Source of the DNA: Paraconiothyrium sp. Pb-2020
Lineage: Eukaryota; Ascomycota; Dothideomycetes; Pleosporales; Didymosphaeriaceae
Length of the DNA: 64,000 nucleotides
Direction: 5' to 3'
NCBI GenBank assembly: GCA_022419385.1
Contig: JAJUBI010000002.1
Coordinates: forward strand, 3,348,001-3,412,000
The notes under the pieces were generated by a model. It did no database searches. It was not told the origin of the DNA and saw only the letters and a program-made list of their open reading frames with translations. The position numbers were made by a program, and so were the translations under genes. Below, piece after piece: positions 58,517 through 64,000 of the stretch (position 1 is its first letter; every line of letters starts with the position of its first letter).

Positions 58517-59205
58517 AGGGGGGAGGTTCGATTCACGGCAGATGTTTGTATGGTGTGAATGCAGCGACAAACATCGGCGTTTTCCAGATGCAGCATTGGA
58601 TGTGACATTCGGTAGCTGTTTTCGCCATGATCACTGATCTACGCACTTCGTGACGACGCTCACATTTCGACTATGAAATGGGCTGACCGCCTTGGGGTTC
58701 AATTTGAAGGACCGGCATTGTTAAATGAAGGAAAGTAGCATAGGTGAAAAGTTTAGTCTATAAAGGTATCCACAGGAGCAGAAGAAGACGTAGTGATATA
58801 TACAATGAAGAAACCGCCTCGAAGCTGCCCAATCCACCGCATGCATCCGTAAATCCGTAAGGTCAAAGAGCGTGAGAAGAACAAAAGTATAAAAAGAAGT
58901 CGAAGAATCGAAAGGTCGAAAAGTCGTAAGGAGTGACAAGAAAAGAAAGGCAATGGCGAAGAAAGAAAAGGGTATGGACAAAGGTCGTCAGAAGGAATAA
59001 CAAGAAGTGGAAGAAGGAGTAACAGTTGAAAGAAAAGGAAAAAAAAGGAAGTGAGGGTATCCGATGCAGCCTCTAGCCCATAATCCCAACCCAATGCTAC
59101 CCAATGCTGCCATAACGCTTCAAGGAAAAAGAATGTACGCCGCGCTCAATGCAGCAAGTCTAATCGAAGCGACAGATGGTCGGCTCCAAGGTACGCGACT
59201 GGCAC
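58517..59205. other. intergenic between convergent genes, purine-rich
   Basis: About 690 bases between the DOC1 and hypothetical-gene 3' ends. 58860-59055 is strongly purine-biased on the plus strand (A/G runs such as GAAAGAAAAGGAAAAAAAAGG). No gene. Confidence 0.5.
58860..59055 (+). repeat. purine-rich low-complexity tract
   Basis: Nearly 200 bases made mostly of A and G on the plus strand, without a strict repeat unit. It lies between two convergent 3' ends. Confidence 0.7.
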
Positions 59206-59859
59206 TTAGATCCTGTTGTACTCCCAACACGACGGCCTCAGCCCATCGATACCGAGACTCATTCGCCGGGTCAACCTCTTCTTTTCAACGACACTCATCC
59301 TCTCTAGATCGGTGACATCGGTCTCGCTCAGAACACTGTCTGCCGGCATTAAATCCTTGATATCGAACTCGAAGGCACTCTTGAAATAGCTCGTCGGCGA
59401 AGGAGTCTCGGAGAAAAGTACAGTCTCCATGGGCGGACTCGCAGGTAATATAATCGTTTGCACTGGGGAAGCTTCGACCCAATGGCTGCGTGTCGGCAGC
59501 GGCAGCTCTTGTGGGAAGTAGTTTGGCGGAGGCAAAGCAGCGGACGGTGGCGGTGAGTGAACGACGATGGTTATGCCAGAGGAGTTTGAGGATTCGCGCG
59601 AATGAGTAAGGGAGGGCGTGCTAGAACCAGAGGAGAGAGAGGGGGAGTAGGTGGACCCGAGTAGAAGGTCTTCAGCGGAAACCGACCAGCGGGAGCAGGG
59701 TTGGGGTGGGGAGCGCATGACAGGGGACCAGCCGGTGTGTTGGAGGGAGGATGGGATAGGTTTACTGATGTTGATGTCCTTGGTTGTGAGTTTCTTGTGG
59801 TGCCGGGGCTTAATGAGGGTGAGGACCCGGCTCTTAATCCAGGTGTCGAGGCGGGGCAT
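59206..59859 (-). CDS. hypothetical Ser/Pro-rich protein
   Basis: 217 residues from the first in-frame ATG (MPRLDTWIKSRVLTLIKPRH). The basic N-terminus is followed by a Ser/Pro-rich middle with repeated acidic-Ser clusters (SVSAEDLLLG) and a C-terminal part with DIKDLMPADSVLSETDVTDL and ERMSVVEKKRLTRRMSLGID, which looks helical. I recognise no domain, signal peptide or TM segment. A 51-nt intron with a perfect GCTAAC branch (60028-59978, donor GTGGGT) lies upstream of the ATG, which argues that the gene is real and has a spliced 5' leader. Confidence 0.65.
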   Translation of the reverse strand: MPRLDTWIKSRVLTLIKPRHHKKLTTKDINISKPIPSSLQHTGWSPVMRSPPQPCSRWSVSAEDLLLGSTYSPSLSSGSSTPSLTHSRESSNSSGITIVVHSPPPSAALPPPNYFPQELPLPTRSHWVEASPVQTIILPASPPMETVLFSETPSPTSYFKSAFEFDIKDLMPADSVLSETDVTDLERMSVVEKKRLTRRMSLGIDGLRPSCWEYNRI

Positions 59860-59977
59860 TGTGAATGAATGTCCGTGTCTGAGATCGATGAAGGAGAAGT
59901 CGAAGTCGCTGAGGCAGGGCAAAGATTGTCTCTCCAAGAGGTAACGACCGGTGTGAAATGAGTGAATATATGAGAAG

Positions 59978-60028
59978 CTACACCAGTTAGCAACATCCCT
60001 TTGAGCGTTGACCGTGTGGAGAACCCAC
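59978..60028 (-). other. probable 5'-UTR intron
   Basis: GTGGGT donor, TTGCTAACTGG branch and GTGTAG acceptor, 51 nt, ending about 120 bases before ATG 59859. No upstream in-frame ATG connects to the coding frame, so it is best read as an intron in the untranslated leader. Confidence 0.5.
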
Positions 60029-60958
60029 CCGATGTACCAGCAGCAGCGCGCAAGAAAACCTCCGAAGATCTATGAAAGTCCCTGTCGTTTGAAACAAATT
60101 TCCTGCCTGCAGCAAGCGGCCGTCGCAACAGTATCTACATATACCATCTGGTTACGGCACAGCCCTTCGCACGGCTGCGATGCTTAATTCTCCTTACCAC
60201 AGCACGCCAGCTTTCTCCGTATCCGTGAAGTCGAAAACTCCGTCACGCACGCCCCTCGCATCCAGGCTTCTCCCTCACCATCTAGAGCAGAGAGAGGGAG
60301 TGTCCAATGGGAGGGCGCGCTAAGTGGACGTGCAAGGATCCGCTAGGCGACGGAAGTCCGCATGGTTGGCCACGCTCACCTCATCAGCCTTACACCAAGC
60401 CTGTTTCCGCAACACTATGTGGGAAACAGAGCGAATGGCGATGCTCTAGAAATCGGAGGTCCGATGCGAGGAGCGGAAGCTGTTCACTTTGCTATCGTGG
60501 GGCATATGATTTCTCGTGAGAGAACTCAGCGTTCTTCTCAAGGGCTTGGGGGCCGTCTTGGACAGCATCGCAATGCGAAATGGAGCACGAAACCTTAGGG
60601 CTCGTGGCCAATGTCGGAAGAATTTGGGGCGTAGGTGCGCGCAAACGGCGCGGGAGTCCGTTCGTAATTTCGCTTCGACATCAGCCTCGTCGTGTGGGGG
60701 TGTTTGCGAGGTGGATGCTTGTTTACGGCTTCCTAGATTGCCCAAACGGGAGCGAAGTCCAGCTTCATCAAAAAGTCGCGTTACGGAGTGTTGGAAACAA
60801 GTTTTCTAGCGTTTAACGTCACAAACTGCCAAAATTATCGTCCAGCTGTGCGAACGTTCGCGTAGTTTATTTATAACAATTCTGTTATTGTAGTTGGTCT
60901 TGCTCAAGCACAAAAGTTCGATAAGTCGTTATGAAGAACCTCAGATGCCGTAGCCTGA
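60029..60958. other. intergenic, hypothetical gene to permease
   Basis: About 930 bases holding the hypothetical gene promoter and the permease 3' end. No other gene recognised. Confidence 0.4.
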
Positions 60959-62910
60959 CTATACTCGCGGTTCTTCATCGTACTTCTTGCCGTCAGTGAC
61001 ACCGTGCAGATCGTCCTGCTGTTCTGATTGCACAACTTCGAGCACCCCCAATCCCAGATCTGTCCGCGGGCCAGTGAAGTTCCTACGCCCGTCAACAAAC
61101 CACTGGACTGTGCTGAGTATAATGATGATCGCAAATGCGACGATGCAGTAGTCTGTGCAGAGTCAGCTGCCCACTCATTCTCTTGGCAGGTCCGGCGGAA
61201 CTTACTCATGTTGCTGCCTGTGACCGGTAGCTCCGGTGGAAAGACGAAGAGTACCGTCGTGACGACGACGTAAGCGATGCCGAGCAGGTTTGCCGGCCAT
61301 GCAAACCAGCCAGGAAGCGAGAATGCCCTTGGAGGAAGCATCTTCCTTCCTCGCAAACAATTGATGGCGACGGGTATGGCGTAGCTGACTCCGAGAGCAA
61401 CGACGGACGCGGAGATGATGGCGTTGAACGCGCTGCTTGAGCCCAGGAAAATGCACCCGAAAATAACTGTCAATGCAGTGGTCAAGATCAGCGAATTCAA
61501 TGGCTGCCCTAATCGCTTGTGCACCTTTGCGAAAAATGGGGAAAAGGGTAATCCTCCATCGCGTGCAAAGGCGTACGCCATACGCGAGGACGTAGTCAAA
61601 ATTGCCGTTGTGGCGAAGAGAAGACAGACCAACGGGAACATGAGGAGGCACACCGAACCTGCGCGGCTCTGGGTAGCGTTGTGAATAATGTCTAAACGCG
61701 CAGGTACGGAGTCAGCTAAGTCACAAAAGTGGGGATAGTACGAAGTCTTTATATCTTAGACATCGAGTTCCTACGCGGGCAATACTTGCAGAGTAGGGGT
61801 CCAAGCGGAGATGCAATGATCTCCTCTGTGTTGCCGCCAGAGACGAACAACAGGCAGGTCAAGAAAATGAATCCGGTGAACGTTCCAATCGCTACGCAGT
61901 AGATCATGATTTTTGGCCCTTCAATGGATGCATTGGGGATCTCTTCTATCATGTGTGCTACGGCATCGTATCCGGTCAAACCGAGGCCACCTACATCTTT
62001 TAGCATAGTTCATTGGTTGTGACTATCGACGTAATCAAAGGAACAGTACAACAGTGCGGATGTCCATTTCCCTGACTCACCTTGTAGCAGACCAAGTAAC
62101 CAGGCGATACCATCAGGCCACCCAGTTTCGTTTACGAACTGTCGAAACACAAAATCGCCAGATGCGTAATCTGGAGACGCGCAGGCCAGGATGGTAATTG
62201 AAATCACGACAAATCCGGCAATTGACCAAGTAATCGCAACCTTGTTTACGTATGGTAGTAGATTCTAGTTGAGTATCAGTAGGTGGGACGCGCGCCTTTA
62301 CCATAGGTACAGCTTAGTGAAAATGGACTGCGAATCAATACGTACGTTCATGAAAGCATTGATTAAGAAAGCTGCTAGAGTGTAGCCAATGTAGATGAGG
62401 AACTGATGCCAGCGTTCCGGGGTGTAGCTGGGAGAGTACATTGAGATGATGCCGATGATGATTTGTGATCCTAGCAACCCCCCGCTGGCGACAAGAGCGA
62501 TCCATCCAGAGACGTTGATCCATCCTGTGATCCAAGAGAGAAGGGGCACATATCTCTTCCAAGAGATGACGGCGACCCAGTGATATCTGGTATATTAATT
62601 GGGGCTTTGCGATAGCTCGTAATGAGACTCACTGGCCACCAGCTGTCGGATATGCGGAGAGAAACTCGGCAAGCGATGCTGCTAAGCATAAGTTACATAT
62701 GCCTGCTGTAATAAGACCCCATATGACACTGGTCGAACCGCCGCTGGGGAGGGCAAGAGATAGTGAGGCGGACAGAGCAGTCCATGAGTTCAAAATTGCG
62801 AAGCCCAAACCTAGCATCGACAGGAATGAGAAGTTCCGCTGAAGCTCTCCTTTATGGCCCAAAGCCTCCAGCTGGAGCTCGTCGGCGGTGCTCCTCTCAC
62901 GGTCACGCAT
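60959..62910 (-). CDS. APC-superfamily permease (choline/GABA type)
   Basis: Twelve-TM amino acid-polyamine-choline transporter, closest in style to fungal Hnm1 choline and GABA permeases; proton symport across the plasma membrane is expected. Exons 62910-62633, 62586-62346, 62264-62081, 61996-61775, 61691-61206 and 61152-60959 sum to 1605 nt (534 residues). The five introns are 46-84 nt. TM1 carries FSFLSMLGLGFAILNSWTAL, where the unwound substrate-site helix of APC proteins lies. LAEFLSAYPTAGGQYHWVA is reconstructed across intron 1, and GLTGYDAVAHMIEEIPNAS is a strong family signature. The donor of intron 4 (61774, GTAGGA) is the least certain. The exact substrate cannot be read. Confidence 0.92.
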
Positions 62911-63709
62911 TGTCGGTCTCTTCTCAAAGATGGAAGATGTGCATGCGACAATGGAGCATGCTGCACATATCTAAGAGGATGACAGCGGATGCCAGTTGAA
63001 CGTCATAAAGCGGAGGCCGGGGCACACTGGTCGACTGGTGCATGCATTGCACATGATCGCCGTACTCTGTGGCCGAATGAGGAAGGTCCTGCAGTGCGGC
63101 AAGCTTTCGGTCCCAAAGCTTAGCCAACGCTCGCTGCTTGTCGGGGACCGGGAGCGACACTGGAAGCCAAGGCACAGTACGGATTATGTCGCCATCAGCA
63201 CATGACACATAACTGCGCGTTGTTGTCCATGGCATCTCGTCCTTAATCAAAGGCGGGGCGACCTGCGCTGAGAGGCCGTCGCGCACTGCACGACCGCTAC
63301 GACCATGGTCTCAGGACTCACGGGACCAGAACGAGGCCAGGACAGAGGCGAAGTCCAAGACGGCACCTGGGGACTGTTCGTACCAAGGCGTGGTCCGACG
63401 TGATGCAGCGTCCACCCAATCTCTCAGATGGTTGTCGATTGTGAATCACGACCCAGCGCAAGCTGCGAGTACTCCAGACGACTTGGCACCCTGCGTGACG
63501 GCTGGCACCTCGCATCCACGCGTTCCCCTCCACCACCCCGCCATTCAATATTGGTTTTCTGCGCCCGTCGCCATCTGATGGAAGTCTATCCCCTTCGTCG
63601 ACACTCATCTCCGCACCACGTGCATCACCCTTGCCCTGCTATTGCCGGCGCTGGTCGCTAGCTCGCAGCATGCAGGTCCCGGTCACCTCACCTTCCAAAC
63701 CCGCCTCCC
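62911..63709. promoter_or_regulatory. divergent promoter region, permease / right-edge gene
   Basis: About 800 bases between divergent start codons. It includes a short upstream reading frame before the right-hand gene (listed separately). No TATA box or named operator recognised. Confidence 0.4.
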
Positions 63710-63720
63710 ATGTCGAATAG
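63670..63720 (+). promoter_or_regulatory. overlapping upstream ORF
   Basis: An ATG at 63670 opens a 16-residue frame (MQVPVTSPSKPASHVE) that stops at 63720, past the main ATG at 63710 and in another frame. If the leader starts upstream of it, it would reduce initiation at the main ATG. Confidence 0.4.
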
Positions 63721-64000
63721 AATCACGAGCGCCATGGCCCACCTGTGGCAACGGATAAAGGCAGGGCGATCGCAGCGATATGAACTGCTGCCCCTGACCG
63801 AGGAAGACGAGCCCAAATTCCGCAAGCAGAGCTCGTCAAGCTTACGGCGCGTCGCTGTCTATCTCGCGGTGCTGCTAGCTTTGCTCACTCTCTATGGCCT
63901 CTTCCGGTACAATGCCCCGCCTCCTTGCCGCCCTTTTGTTCACTTCGTTGACCATCCCCAGCTCTACCGCTGCACCCACCGCCAACAAGTCGTGCGACAC
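63710..64000 (+). CDS. type II membrane protein, 5' end only
   Basis: Open from ATG 63710 to the right edge, 97 residues. A basic cytosolic start (MSNRITSAMAHLWQRIKAGR) with an ELLPLTEEDEP segment is followed by one hydrophobic stretch (VAVYLAVLLALLTLYGLF) that should be a signal anchor, and then the start of a lumenal part with cysteines (PPPCRPF, YRCTH). This layout is usual for Golgi glycosyltransferases, but the domain itself lies outside the window, so the function is not determined. An intron could begin within the last bases shown. Confidence 0.6.
   Translation, partial: MSNRITSAMAHLWQRIKAGRSQRYELLPLTEEDEPKFRKQSSSSLRRVAVYLAVLLALLTLYGLFRYNAPPPCRPFVHFVDHPQLYRCTHRQQVVRH

Noticed and set aside
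1..64000. CRISPR arrays, bacterial operons, rRNA genes, intact transposons
   Set aside because: None seen; gene structure is that of a filamentous ascomycete, and no terminal repeats or transposase frames could be identified by eye.

Overview
The window reads as nuclear DNA of a filamentous ascomycete (Pezizomycotina; Dothideomycetes is my inference from the style of the hypothetical proteins, not proven). The reasons are many genes split by 45-85 nt GT-AG introns with CTAAC/CTGAC branch points, a cell-wall alpha-1,3-glucan synthase, BYS1, DUF3433 and SAT4-rhodopsin family proteins, and tRNA genes with eukaryotic A/B boxes. Gene density is about one gene per 3 kb, on both strands. I see no operon-like order and no convincing secondary-metabolite cluster.

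Layout. 1-4.2 kb: alpha-1,3-glucan synthase (minus, runs off the left edge). 4.2-7.5 kb: no gene seen. 7.5-12.5 kb: a short-chain dehydrogenase, a membrane-anchored PLC-like phosphodiesterase and a small secreted cysteine-containing protein. 14.2-17.8 kb: a Qdr-type MFS transporter diverging from the ER SNARE Ufe1/syntaxin-18. 18.4-19.9 kb: aspartate aminotransferase. 20.9-22.7 kb: a retrotransposon-Gag-like host gene. 23.7-27.1 kb: tRNA-Ser(AGA), mitochondrial-type phosphopantetheinyl transferase, and a single-TM surface-protein gene carrying two nonsense codons. 30-37 kb: BYS1-type secreted protein and a 1436-residue DUF3433 membrane protein. 37-46 kb: a gene-poor, partly AT-rich stretch holding one SAT4-type rhodopsin-domain gene, a tRNA-Arg(TCG) with an extra 50-nt insertion in its D arm, and probable gene relics. 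46-64 kb: a gene-dense arm with a single-TM PPxY protein, a PHD-finger protein, a proline-rich protein, an ELO fatty-acid elongase with a frameshift, APC10/DOC1, a hypothetical protein, an APC-superfamily permease, and the 5' end of a type II membrane protein.

How the genes relate. Most are unlinked housekeeping or cell-surface functions (wall glucan synthesis, ER fusion, nitrogen transfer, lipid elongation, cell-cycle ubiquitination, transport). The points that most deserve a second look are the doubly interrupted tRNA-Arg gene, the elongase whose 1-nt frame error is cancelled by retention of its own 47-nt intron, the glucan-synthase exon junction that only works as a GC-AG intron, the surface-protein gene with all splice sites intact but two stop codons, and the Gag-like gene. 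Exon boundaries below were worked out by hand; where summed exon lengths are a multiple of three I say so.
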